From assembly GCA_015295905.1 (NCBI GenBank), contig DVEB01000087.1, positions 1-48,472 of the forward strand: a stretch of DNA of 48,472 nt, in the 5' to 3' direction. The stretch comes from Synechococcales cyanobacterium M55_K2018_004 (GTDB lineage Bacteria; Cyanobacteriota; Cyanobacteriia; Elainellales; Elainellaceae). The notes beneath the pieces are model-generated. The model did no database searches. It was not told the DNA's origin and worked only from the letters and a program-made list of their open reading frames with translations. Below, piece after piece: positions 17,129 through 24,951 of this stretch. The translations under genes and the position numbers were made by a program. Numbering within the stretch: the first letter of the stretch is position 1; each line of letters opens with the position of its first letter.

Positions 17129-18919
17129 ATGATCTCGCCCGGCGATCTCCCAATTTCAGTGTCTAAGTCAATTGACCTGACCATTCCTCGGCAGTTTGAC
17201 CCTTTTTTGCCAACGCCTCAGGCCGTTGATCTGATATTCACTCAGGATGCAGCGGGCTGTATTTTTTCATTTCATTGGCCTGAGGCCGACCAATTTGGGT
17301 GCAATCCTGCGCTAGTCGTTGGGCGATCGCTGGTCGATTTACCTGGTGTTTTTACCCCTGTGGCGATCGCTCCCTATCTGTTGCGGATCCAGCAGGTAAT
17401 CAACACTTTGGCTCCCCTGCAATTTCAGTATCCGTTCCGCTGTACTGACCAACTCGTCCAGTTCAATCTCATCCTTAGCCCAATCTTGCTTCCGAATGGG
17501 AGCGCGCAAATGGTAACCGTGCTAGGGCAATGTTTGGGAACTTGCACCGAAGAACAAGCCCTGCAAATGATTGACGCTCTATCTAGGCTGGATGTAACGT
17601 CCCTGGCAACGCTACCTTCCCCTGCCTCTAGTCGCTACCAAAAGTTGCTGACACAGGTTGCCTGGAACATCCGCCGCACCCTGGACCTAGAGACCATCTG
17701 GCAACAAACCGCCGATGGCTTGGGGCATGCCCTGGATGCAAGCCGCTGCCTCGTCTTTTTCTACATGCCAGGCGGAGAACAGGTCAAGGTTGTGGCCGAC
17801 TACCATCTGCCCCACCTCCCTTCGTTGCTGGGGCAAGAATATCAGCTCACTGAAGAACCTGAGATTTATCAAGTCTTGACCACGCTGAGACCGCTGCAGA
17901 TTGAACAGACGGCCCCTGGGCAAAATTTCACAACACGGCTCATTGTTGCGACAGGACATCAAGACCAGGCAAATGGCCTGATCTTACTAGAGCAGACTGA
18001 CCCCCTCAAGTGCTGGAGTGCAGAAGAAATTGATTTGATCCAGGAAATTGCGGACCAAGTCGGAACTGGTGTTGCTCATGCCACTCTGTTTGCAGCCAGT
18101 CGCGACCTCGCATCAAAGCTGCAACTAGCTAACGAGAATCTCGTGAAGCAACACCATGAACTAGAAGAAGCCCGCTGTCAGGCTGAAGCGGCCTCAAGGC
18201 TGAAGAGCGAGTTCTTGGCTAACACGTCCCATGAACTGCGGACCCCCTTGAACGGCATCATTGGCTTTCTCAAGCTGATCATGGATGGCATGGCAGACGA
18301 CCCCAAAGAGCAGGAAGAATTTATTCAGGAAGCTCACCGCTCTGCGGTACACCTACTTGACATCCTCAACGACATTCTAGACATCGCCAAAATTGAGGCA
18401 GGCAGGATGCAGCTCGACCGCAACCCGCTGAAACTAGATGACCTGCTGAACGATGTTGAGAAACTGACCCGTCCCCATGCTCAACAGAAGGGACTGAGCT
18501 TTGAAATTCGGATTCCTGCGACGCGGGATGACATCATTCTTCTAGGCAATTACCAACGATTGCTGCAGGTGATGCTGAACCTAGTCGGGAACGCAATCAA
18601 GTTCACCCACGAGGGAGGAATTACTATCTCCGCCGAGATTCTGCCAAAGACGACAGAAGATAGCGCCGGAATGGTCAAAATTAGCGTTGCGGATACAGGC
18701 ATTGGAGTATCCCTAGAAAATCAAGACCGATTGTTCCAGTCTTTCAGCCAGGTAGATAGTTCTCGCACCAGACCCTACGGTGGTACAGGGTTAGGATTGG
18801 CCATTTCTCAGAAACTTGTCGAGGCAATGGGAGGTGTTGTCAATTTCTACAGCTTGGGCGAGGGACTAGGGTCAACGGTGACATTTACAGTGCCGCTGTA
18901 CCAAGAGCCATTGATGTAG
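17129..18919 (+). CDS. PAS-GAF sensor histidine kinase
   Basis: 596 aa, no transmembrane segment, so a soluble sensor kinase. An N-terminal PAS-like region lies around 30-135 ([20 protein letters not shown]...), a GAF domain around 180-322, a short coiled coil at 325-358, and HisKA with phospho-acceptor His368 in [16 protein letters not shown]. The ATPase domain has N-box [10 protein letters not shown]1 ADTGIGV and G2 [12 protein letters not shown]. The GAF lacks an evident bilin-binding Cys-His pair, so it is probably not a cyanobacteriochrome. No receiver domain and no adjacent response regulator: an orphan kinase. ATG 17129 is used; a TTG at 17105 is possible. Confidence 0.92.
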   Translation: MISPGDLPISVSKSIDLTIPRQFDPFLPTPQAVDLIFTQDAAGCIFSFHWPEADQFGCNPALVVGRSLVDLPGVFTPVAIAPYLLRIQQVINTLAPLQFQYPFRCTDQLVQFNLILSPILLPNGSAQMVTVLGQCLGTCTEEQALQMIDALSRLDVTSLATLPSPASSRYQKLLTQVAWNIRRTLDLETIWQQTADGLGHALDASRCLVFFYMPGGEQVKVVADYHLPHLPSLLGQEYQLTEEPEIYQVLTTLRPLQIEQTAPGQNFTTRLIVATGHQDQANGLILLEQTDPLKCWSAEEIDLIQEIADQVGTGVAHATLFAASRDLASKLQLANENLVKQHHELEEARCQAEAASRLKSEFLANTSHELRTPLNGIIGFLKLIMDGMADDPKEQEEFIQEAHRSAVHLLDILNDILDIAKIEAGRMQLDRNPLKLDDLLNDVEKLTRPHAQQKGLSFEIRIPATRDDIILLGNYQRLLQVMLNLVGNAIKFTHEGGITISAEILPKTTEDSAGMVKISVADTGIGVSLENQDRLFQSFSQVDSSRTRPYGGTGLGLAISQKLVEAMGGVVNFYSLGEGLGSTVTFTVPLYQEPLM

Positions 18920-18924
18920 TTTTT

Positions 18925-19048
18925 AATGTGAATTCGGGATAGGCTGAAACCCTCAATGTTCCGTGCGCGGCGCGCACGGAACATTGAGGGTTTTGGGGCA
19001 CCGCGCCAAGCGCGGTGCCCCAAAACCCTCTTAATCTGAACTGACGTT
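18925..19048 (+). mobile_element. Element P, copy E (complete)
   Basis: The best complete copy. Left repeat AATGTGAATTCGGGATAGG, first hairpin with 23-nt perfect arms around one G, second hairpin TTTTGGGGCACCGCGC-CAA-GCGCGGTGCCCCAAAA, right repeat ending GAACTGACGTT. Flanked by an exact 9-bp direct repeat TAGTTTTTA, a likely target duplication. It lies immediately after the histidine kinase stop codon, in a convergent arrangement with psbY. Confidence 0.9.
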
Positions 19049-19151
19049 AGTTTTTAGGCAAGGAGAGCGTTGACCGCATCTCAGAAGTGGCTGAAATTCG
19101 GACTATACTGCGTAAACAATCAGCGCAGCGCATTAATTCCAAAGATTTGAA

Positions 19152-19201
19152 GGCATCTTGGACACCGACACTAGAGGTGCCCAAGATGTCTTCGGGTTTT
19201 T
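19152..19201 (+). terminator. Hairpin with T-run, plus strand
   Basis: GGCATCTTGGACACC pairs with AGGTGCCCAAGATGTC across a short loop and is followed by TTCGGGTTTTT. Reads as a Rho-independent terminator for transcription coming from the histidine kinase gene. A TATACT box at 19104-19109 just upstream could instead drive a short RNA of about 85 nt ending here; no good -35 is visible. Confidence 0.6.
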
Positions 19202-19219
19202 AGTACAGACGCTGATGGC

Positions 19220-19319
19220 ATAGCGCTACAGGCATAGGTAAAACAAAACGTTTTGTGGAAATCCCGTGCAGCAGGGTGTGCCACAAAACGGTTTTTACCT
19301 CATGAGCGCGTAGCGCTAT
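19220..19319. repeat. Palindromic repeat family Q, copy 1
   Basis: A 100-bp interrupted palindrome. Outer arms ATAGCGCTAC / GTAGCGCTAT are exact; inner arms AGGTAAA...AAACGTTTTGTGG pair with CCACAAAACGGTTTTTACCT with small interruptions. The right end (CATGAGCGCGTAGCGCTAT) is shared with the repeat at 45250-45400. Confidence 0.7.
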
Positions 19320-19342
19320 CCTTGATGGAAGAGTTCTAGGGT

Positions 19343-19371
19343 CCTTTGAAGGGTTCAAGTGCCTTCAAAGG
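19343..19371 (-). terminator. Hairpin downstream of psbY
   Basis: Arms CCTTTGAAGG (19343-19352) and CCTTCAAAGG (19362-19371), 10 bp with a 9-nt loop, 27 nt beyond the psbY stop on the minus strand. No clear T-run follows, so it may be a 3'-end stabiliser rather than a strict terminator. Confidence 0.5.
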
Positions 19372-19398
19372 TTTTGACGGATCAGATTCAGGGCTGAA

Positions 19399-19515
19399 TT
19401 AGGATTTACTGAGAAAGGTTTTGACTTGGGTCAATGCTGCTGCCGCAATGTTGAAACCAGCCCAACCTGCTGCAATAATTACCGGCAGCAGAACAACCAC
19501 TACACGCCAATCCAT
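19399..19515 (-). CDS. psbY: Photosystem II protein Y
   Basis: A 38-residue single-span membrane protein: [18 protein letters not shown] is the transmembrane segment start, followed by [17 protein letters not shown]. This matches cyanobacterial PsbY in length and sequence pattern; PsbY sits at the edge of photosystem II next to cytochrome b559. A strong Shine-Dalgarno (AGGAGGG) lies 6-7 nt before the ATG. It is the only photosystem gene in the window. It sits between the gamma-CA-like gene (same strand, about 130 nt upstream) and the convergent histidine kinase, followed by a hairpin. Confidence 0.92.
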   Translation of the reverse strand: MDWRVVVVLLPVIIAAGWAGFNIAAAALTQVKTFLSKS

Positions 19516-19646
19516 GAGAATCCCTCCTCTAAAGATTTGTGAAACACTTTCATATTTGTCTACTATTTTGCGGCTAAGTGTCGCATTTTGCCAGAGGAAC
19601 CCCTGAGGAATTTACCGTTGATTGAAGCACTGCACCAGTTGGTTAC

Positions 19647-20162
19647 TCAAAACCCTAGTTCTGATCCTTTGCCAGCGTGAACTAGGGCAAGTTTCTCATA
19701 CTTTTTAGCATGGTGAATCAGGTCGAGGGCTTCTTCGTCGGAGACGGGACGCACGACTTTACCGGGAATTCCAACAACGAGCGATCGCGGCGGCACATCT
19801 TTTGTGACCACTGAGCCAGCACCGATAATGCTACCGCTGCCAATCCGAACACCATCTAGAATAATGGCTCCGATCCCAATCAAACTGCCTCGCTCGACAT
19901 AGGCACTGTGAACGACGGCACGGTGTCCAACGGTCACGTAATCCTCCAAAACAGTTGGCTTGCCAGGATCTCCATGTAAAATTGCGCCGTCCTGGACGTT
20001 GGTATACTGGCCAATCTTGATCTGTTCAACATCGCCTCTGAGCACTGCCCCATACCAGATGCTTGCTCCTGAAGAAATTTCGACCTGACCGACAATCGTC
20101 GCAGACGGCGCGACAAACGCTGCTTTGGAAAGATCGGGGGGTGACCAAAACGACATACTCAT
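19647..20162 (-). CDS. Gamma-carbonic anhydrase family protein
   Basis: 171 aa, left-handed beta-helix (hexapeptide repeat) protein of the gamma-CA/YrdA type. Repeats are visible as [38 protein letters not shown] and [20 protein letters not shown]. The candidate zinc ligands are His in ILHGD and the two His in [11 protein letters not shown]. Family members form trimers. Whether this short form is an active carbonic anhydrase is uncertain, as many short homologues are not shown to be active. ATG at 20162 is taken; a second ATG lies two codons in. It lies upstream of psbY on the same strand. Confidence 0.9.
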   Translation of the reverse strand: MSMSFWSPPDLSKAAFVAPSATIVGQVEISSGASIWYGAVLRGDVEQIKIGQYTNVQDGAILHGDPGKPTVLEDYVTVGHRAVVHSAYVERGSLIGIGAIILDGVRIGSGSIIGAGSVVTKDVPPRSLVVGIPGKVVRPVSDEEALDLIHHAKKYEKLALVHAGKGSELGF

Positions 20163-20385
20163 GAAATCAGAATCAAGCGCAATAAAGACTAGCCGCTACA
20201 CAAGCAAAGAGCATTGAAAGATTTTGCTGTAAATCTGGAATTTTGGCTGCAACTCAAAAGGATTGGGATATGATCGGTCAGAATGGCTGGAGATTTCGCT
20301 CCCAACGGGAACCAAGGCTCGTTTTTTACGGAGTATAATGGAGCCACTCTTGATGGTACATGGAGATTGCACCGGCAGCGGTTTC

Positions 20386-20895
20386 ATGATGAATCCAGCC
20401 CTACAGTATCCCATCTTTGGCCCGGAAATTCAGTGCCCCCACTGCCGACAGACGATTCCGGCGCTGACGCTGACGGACACTTACCTTTGTCAACGTCACG
20501 GCGCCTTTGAGGCGAATCCTAACACAGCTGAGTTAGTCCACCTACAATCTGGACGACACTGGCGACGGTGGAACAACGAATGGTATCGCCAGCATACCCA
20601 TCCGGATGGCATTCGCTTTGAAATTCATGAAGCCCTTGATCGTCTCTACACTCAGGGCTATCGAGCAACGCGGGTGATCATTGCGCGTCGTTATCAGGAT
20701 CTCATCAGCACTTATCTGGAACGGAGTACTCCCTGGCGTGGGCAGGCTGATGGGTCACGGCCTCGCCTATACGGATTACCGGTTGAGTTTAGCCCCGACC
20801 CAAAGGATGAGCCATGTTGGGATGTGATTAACTTTGACTTGGTTAAGGAGCCAGGGGCGCCCGTCCGGTATCCTTATTTTCGGTTGTTTGAGTAG
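20386..20895 (+). CDS. TIGR02652-type cyanobacterial protein
   Basis: 169 aa from ATG 20386 (MMNPALQYPIFGPEIQCPHC). The frame is open from 20263, but the upstream part does not look like the family. A small zinc-finger-like motif CPHCRQTIPALTLTDTYLC, then RHGAFEANP, is followed by an Arg/Trp-rich domain (SGRHWRRWNNEWYRQH) and RVIIARRYQDLISTYLERS. The pattern matches a family I know as TIGR02652, restricted to cyanobacteria, of unknown function. It is divergent from the gamma-CA gene (224 nt between starts) and precedes the VOC gene by 47 nt, so the two may be cotranscribed. Confidence 0.85.
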   Translation: MMNPALQYPIFGPEIQCPHCRQTIPALTLTDTYLCQRHGAFEANPNTAELVHLQSGRHWRRWNNEWYRQHTHPDGIRFEIHEALDRLYTQGYRATRVIIARRYQDLISTYLERSTPWRGQADGSRPRLYGLPVEFSPDPKDEPCWDVINFDLVKEPGAPVRYPYFRLFE

Positions 20896-20942
20896 ACGGT
20901 TATTCCTTTAATTGAGGCTAGGGGTAGTCTCAACTCTACTTG

Positions 20943-21395
20943 ATGGCGACGATGCATCACGCTTCAATTCGGACAGCCAATATCCATCGGGCGATCGCCT
21001 TCTATGAACTGCTTGGTTTCGAGGTGCACGAGCGGTTTACTGCGGGGATCACCCTAGCCTGCTGGATGGAGGGATTGGGTGGGAGAATTGAACTCCTCCA
21101 GGTGCCTCGGCCTCGTCCGGCTGCCGATGCCTTTGCGGACGAGCATTACACAGGCTATTATCACCTTTCTTTTGATTTGACTGAGGCAACGGATGACCTG
21201 CCAGCGTGGTTAGAGGCTTTGAGCGATCGCTTCTTGCAGGCAGCGCGTGCATCAGATCAGGTCGAGCCGCTCAAGATCCTCCTCCAGCCTACCCAGCAAA
21301 TTATTGGCGATCGCGTCTATGAAGTCACCTTCATTGCCGATGCAGATGGTTTACCCCTGGAGTTTATTCGTGTCCTAGGGAAGCGGGGGGAGTGA
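20943..21395 (+). CDS. VOC-superfamily (glyoxalase/dioxygenase-fold) protein
   Basis: 150 aa. Paired beta-alpha-beta-beta-beta modules: MHHASIRTANIHRAIAFYEL with LGFEVHERF, and YYHLSFDLTEATDDLPAWLE ending with DADGLPLEFIRVLG. Likely metal ligands are His in MHHASI and His in YHLSF plus the Glu in LEFIRV. The substrate cannot be deduced: glyoxalase I, bleomycin-type and extradiol enzymes share the fold. ATG 20943 is used; ATG 20952 is equally likely. Ends 14 nt from the convergent GNAT gene. Confidence 0.88.
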   Translation: MATMHHASIRTANIHRAIAFYELLGFEVHERFTAGITLACWMEGLGGRIELLQVPRPRPAADAFADEHYTGYYHLSFDLTEATDDLPAWLEALSDRFLQAARASDQVEPLKILLQPTQQIIGDRVYEVTFIADADGLPLEFIRVLGKRGE

Positions 21396-21409
21396 TCAAA
21401 CTCCCTGCC

Positions 21410-21976
21410 TCACGGCCTGCGTGTCCGTCGTTGTTTGACCCGTTCTGCCTTGTCCCGCTCGTAGGCAATCAACCTACCATAAATCTCGTGTTTACTGAGA
21501 TTCATCGATAGGTAGACATGGCGACGAGCATTCCCGAAGCCCTTCCGTTTGAAGAAACGAATCGCAGGTTCGTTGGCCGGGTCAGTATCTACCAGCATAA
21601 AGCGCGCTCCTTCCTCAATCATGCGCTCGACAATTTTATCCACCAGCTTGTCTGCCACCCCACGGCGTTGAAATTTAGGGCTGACGCCCAACCAGATAAT
21701 GTAGCCGTAAACCCAGGTGGCTTTGCTGATAATGGTGCCCAGCACAAAACCAGCCAACTCCTCTTCAACCTCTGCAACCAGGCAATACTCTGGATCAGTG
21801 TTGTACTGTCCAATCACCTCCCACTCGTCCCAGGTGCGATAGAGGCTGGGATATAGGTTACTGGTAAAAAGCTGTTCCCCCAGATGATAGACCAGAGCAA
21901 TATCATCAATAGTCATCTCCCGAATTTCAGTGGAGGAGTTATGAGAGGCATGGTTAGGCTCAGACGGATTCGGCAT
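21410..21976 (-). CDS. GNAT-family N-acetyltransferase
   Basis: 188 aa. The GNAT fold is visible as TIDDIALVYHLGEQLFTSN (alpha1), YCLVAEVEEELAGFVLGTII (beta2-4), and the acetyl-CoA loop LGVSPKFQRRGVADKLVDKI (Q/R-x-x-G-x-A), then FMLVDTDPANEPAIRFFKRKGF (motif B). The protein resembles RimI-like and archaeal N-terminal acetyltransferases. An Asn/Ser/His-rich N-terminus and an Arg/Lys-rich tail flank the domain. Acceptor unknown. Transcribed on the same strand as the downstream histidine kinase but well separated. Confidence 0.9.
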   Translation of the reverse strand: MPNPSEPNHASHNSSTEIREMTIDDIALVYHLGEQLFTSNLYPSLYRTWDEWEVIGQYNTDPEYCLVAEVEEELAGFVLGTIISKATWVYGYIIWLGVSPKFQRRGVADKLVDKIVERMIEEGARFMLVDTDPANEPAIRFFKRKGFGNARRHVYLSMNLSKHEIYGRLIAYERDKAERVKQRRTRRP

Positions 21977-22163
21977 GATTACACCTGAAAAGGATGACCA
22001 GAAGAATCATGGGGATAATAAATCCTGTCGTTATTGTCCTACAAGTTTCCAGTGTGCTGGGGCAGAAACTCTTGCCCACTTCGTGAGTAGGGGCAAAGCA
22101 TCTCATCCACACAACCGATAACAAACCCACACCTGAACTGACGAAAGCCCGTTGCAGGAATGC

Positions 22164-23792
22164 TCAAACACGCCGCAGGGGAAGCTTCACCTTAAAGGTA
22201 GTCCCTATTCCTTCCTGGCTCTCAAAGGAAATTTCTCCCAGATGTTGGGTCACACATTGTTTGACAATCGCCAGGCCTAATCCAGTCCCCCGAATCGTTT
22301 TGGCATTACTGGCTCGGTGGAACGACTCAAACAGCCGAGGTTGGTCTTCCTGGGGAATGCCAATACCCTGATCGGCCACCTCCAGCAGGATGAATTGCCC
22401 CTGACAGGAGACAGTAAACCCAACCGTACTACCTGCGGGAGAATACTTGATAGCGTTGGAAAGCAGGTTTGTCAGAATAGACCGGAGTAATTTTGGATCT
22501 AGGTAAACGTTTTCACAATCCCCCTGAATCACCAAATCAATAAAGTGGCTATGCCCGATCGCCACTCGCATCTCTTCGACCAATTCCGTACAAAATTGGT
22601 GCAGTGCTAGGGGAATCGGTTGGAAGCCCAGCTTACCTGCTTCGGCCTTACCCATCACCAACACATCATCAATTAACTGATTCATTGTGTCGATTGAGCT
22701 GCGGCTCCGTTGAAAGTACTCCTGCCGCTTGGCCTCAGGGGCCAAATGACCGTAACGTTCCAAGAGCTCTAGGGAAGTTCGGACGACGGTGAGGGGGGTA
22801 CGCAGTTCGTGGGAAACCATTGACACAAAGCGCGATTTCAATTCGCTCAGTTCTCGTTCTTCCTGGAGAGCGAGGCGCATTTCGTCCTCAGTGCGTTTGC
22901 TCTCACGGATCAGTTGCTCGCGCACGCGGATACTTTCTACCATCGTGCCAAACACCTGGGCAAGCAGATTTAGCTCATCGGGCAAGCGCGATCGCCCCAA
23001 AGCAGACACATCGAGACTGTAATCTCCACCACCAATTTGCTTTGCCGAATGGGTGAGTTGCTTCAACTGCCGGGTTAAAATCCCCGACATAACATAAATC
23101 AGGATAAAAAAGACTGCATACGTGACAATGAATGAGATCAAGACTCGGTTGCGGATCGCAGTTTGTAGTTGATGGACATAGGCAGCATCGATATCCAAGC
23201 CTAAAACTGCGACAACTTCACCACGAGCATTTCTGAGGGGTGCAGACGCCGACATCCAGGTGCCCCACTGGTCAGTGTAAATTTCTGACTCAAACATATA
23301 ACCACGCAATGCACGTCTAGCAGCAATGCCTGCTTGGTCAGCTTGCAAAAAACGAGCCGCCTTTTGCACATCGTAATTTGACCAGAGATCGACCAGATAA
23401 ACGATTTCTAGCTCGTTAGGGGGAACGGCAGCACTGCCAATTCGCCGATTTTCTGATGCTTTGCCAACAATGTAGGAATAGAGCCAGACCCGTGGTTCGA
23501 TCGAATGGACAGTTTCAAACCAGGAGAGTTGACGCAGGTAGCGGGGGTCGTCCGAGAAGCCTACTGCATTCGGTTGACCTTCGCGGTAGAGAGCCAACAA
23601 TTCTTCAACATCAACTCCCTCAACCGCTCCCATCAAGGTTGCCCGCATATCTGTCCGCAGGCGAGCCATCACCCTTTCAGTCGTAAACGTATAGAACCAG
23701 TAAAATGCGCCAGCAAACACCAGGGTAAACACCACGCTAAAGCCAACCAGCAACTTGACTCGTAGACTCACGGGTCGAAGAAGCAGGGGCAT
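22164..23792 (-). CDS. Membrane sensor histidine kinase with extracytoplasmic domain
   Basis: 542 aa from ATG 23792; the frame opens upstream with a TTG at 23849 that is less likely. TM1 about 12-34, a periplasmic sensor region about 35-216 (probably a Cache-like fold, by position only), TM2 about 217-239, HAMP about 240-292, a short coiled coil, HisKA with His328 in [14 protein letters not shown], then the ATPase domain with N-box NLLSNAIKYS, G1 VADQGIGIP and G2 [13 protein letters not shown] complete class I kinase. No receiver or response regulator nearby. Signal unknown. Confidence 0.93.
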   Translation of the reverse strand: MPLLLRPVSLRVKLLVGFSVVFTLVFAGAFYWFYTFTTERVMARLRTDMRATLMGAVEGVDVEELLALYREGQPNAVGFSDDPRYLRQLSWFETVHSIEPRVWLYSYIVGKASENRRIGSAAVPPNELEIVYLVDLWSNYDVQKAARFLQADQAGIAARRALRGYMFESEIYTDQWGTWMSASAPLRNARGEVVAVLGLDIDAAYVHQLQTAIRNRVLISFIVTYAVFFILIYVMSGILTRQLKQLTHSAKQIGGGDYSLDVSALGRSRLPDELNLLAQVFGTMVESIRVREQLIRESKRTEDEMRLALQEERELSELKSRFVSMVSHELRTPLTVVRTSLELLERYGHLAPEAKRQEYFQRSRSSIDTMNQLIDDVLVMGKAEAGKLGFQPIPLALHQFCTELVEEMRVAIGHSHFIDLVIQGDCENVYLDPKLLRSILTNLLSNAIKYSPAGSTVGFTVSCQGQFILLEVADQGIGIPQEDQPRLFESFHRASNAKTIRGTGLGLAIVKQCVTQHLGEISFESQEGIGTTFKVKLPLRRV

Positions 23793-24498
23793 GGTTGTTT
23801 TAGATGACTGCTGTCTGCCCAACTCTTTTTGCAAGATTGCCTCAACCAAAGTAAACCCAAAATTGAACCCAAAAGCCCATCTGAGTTTTAAGGAATACAG
23901 ACATCTTAGACCACAGGTTTGGGGGGCAACCAGTATCCTGACTTGATCCTGCGCTCTTAAAACCAGGATCCTGAAGTTTCGATCAGTGATTGGCCTTGAC
24001 CAGAAATCAGAATTGACACTCCTCGTTTCATCAGCTTAAGGATGTACCCATTCAGAAACTGCTTTTCAGCAGTCTAAGTGCTATCCTTCACACGTTCAGC
24101 AGGCAGGCGTCCCAACTTTGTCAGGGGCGCGGTTTCTCACAACCTAATCTCACAACCTAGTTGCAGAAAACGACAAACCAGAATGCACTGAGTCTGAGAA
24201 CGCTTGAGGCTTTGAGCTAAATTGTTCTTACGAAACGTCGTCGTCTGAATCCAGTCATTGCTAGTACGATCTGTCTTCCAACTCAAAAAGGAAGCTGGTG
24301 ATTCGTAATCTTCTATTTGGGTATACAGCAGTGATCTGAGGAAATCAGCAAAATGAGCACAAGAGTTTGGCTAGTTTAAGAAACCTTTTTGGGAGGATTG
24401 GGGAATCGTGTTTCCGAAGGAACTTTTTCTGGAAAAAAGGTTGATAACCACCTGTCAGCAAGCCAGAAGCAATATCCTGTGAAGCGCTTTGATTGGCG
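23793..24498. other. Long AT-rich intergenic region
   Basis: Part of the longest gene-poor stretch (23793-24951). No open frame with protein-like character, no tRNA-like cloverleaf and no clear terminator. It holds the promoter of the kinase gene on the minus strand. Composition is noticeably more AT-rich toward 24360-24830 than elsewhere. Confidence 0.4.
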
Positions 24499-24624
24499 CT
24501 AACGACACTCTATATAACCAGAATGACACGGTGGATTTTTAATTTGAGGTTCCAATATAGAAATCGCTTGAGCGTTGGAGATAATTGAAGTCAAAAAAAT
24601 GATAATAGAGAGGAGGATTTCCAT
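24499..24624 (-). CDS. Possible small secreted peptide (41 aa)
   Basis: ATG at 24624 opens a 41-residue frame. Its first 20 residues look like a signal peptide: MEI, a hydrophobic core LLSIIIFLTSII, then SNAQA as a cleavage site. The mature part would be about 21 residues with two Cys (PPCHSG and IECR). No good Shine-Dalgarno precedes it, and the frame stays open upstream without a better start, so it could be a fragment or chance. It sits alone in an AT-rich gap. No homologue is known to me. Confidence 0.3.
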   Translation of the reverse strand: MEILLSIIIFLTSIISNAQAISILEPQIKNPPCHSGYIECR

Positions 24625-24833
24625 AGTTCCAGGTAGATGCGAGCTAGTGTAGATGCAAGCTACTAAGAATAGTGGCCTATGAAGGTTGACTTCTCAATCC
24701 GAGCATTTAACGAACTCTTGCAGAAAACGGGATTCAGCGTTCTGTAAATATACGGTTATCAGTGAAATTACTGAAAAAACAATGTGAGGCCAAAGTCAAT
24801 GAACATGAATAAATTAGAAAATCAGGTAGTGAT

Positions 24834-24881
24834 AACGTGACTGAGCGATCAGCTAAAACCTTTTCAACCCAAACTGACGTT
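24834..24881 (+). mobile_element. Element P, copy F (minimal, hairpins lost)
   Basis: 48 bp: AACGTGACTGAGCGATCAG, then CTAAAACC joined directly to TTTTCAACCCAAACTGACGTT. It keeps the two ends and a short join but neither hairpin. Directly followed by the palindrome at 24881. Confidence 0.7.
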
Positions 24882-24928
24882 ATAGCTGCTTGCAGTGGTG
24901 TGGTCACAGACCACTGCAAGCAGCTATA
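24881..24928. repeat. Long palindrome (TAGCTGCTTGCAGTGGT family), copy 2
   Basis: Perfect 19-nt arms TATAGCTGCTTGCAGTGGT and ACCACTGCAAGCAGCTATA around a 10-nt loop. It lies 24 nt beyond the stop codon of the pentapeptide gene on the minus strand, so it probably ends that transcript. The left arm is nearly the same as in the repeat at 10828. Confidence 0.75.
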
Positions 24929-24951
24929 GGCTATCGTTCATGATTTTTGAA

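Noticed and set aside
22110-22163. Possible further element P copy (GAACTGACG near 22135)
   Set aside because: Only the last nine bases of the right end are present with no stem or left end; too short to count.
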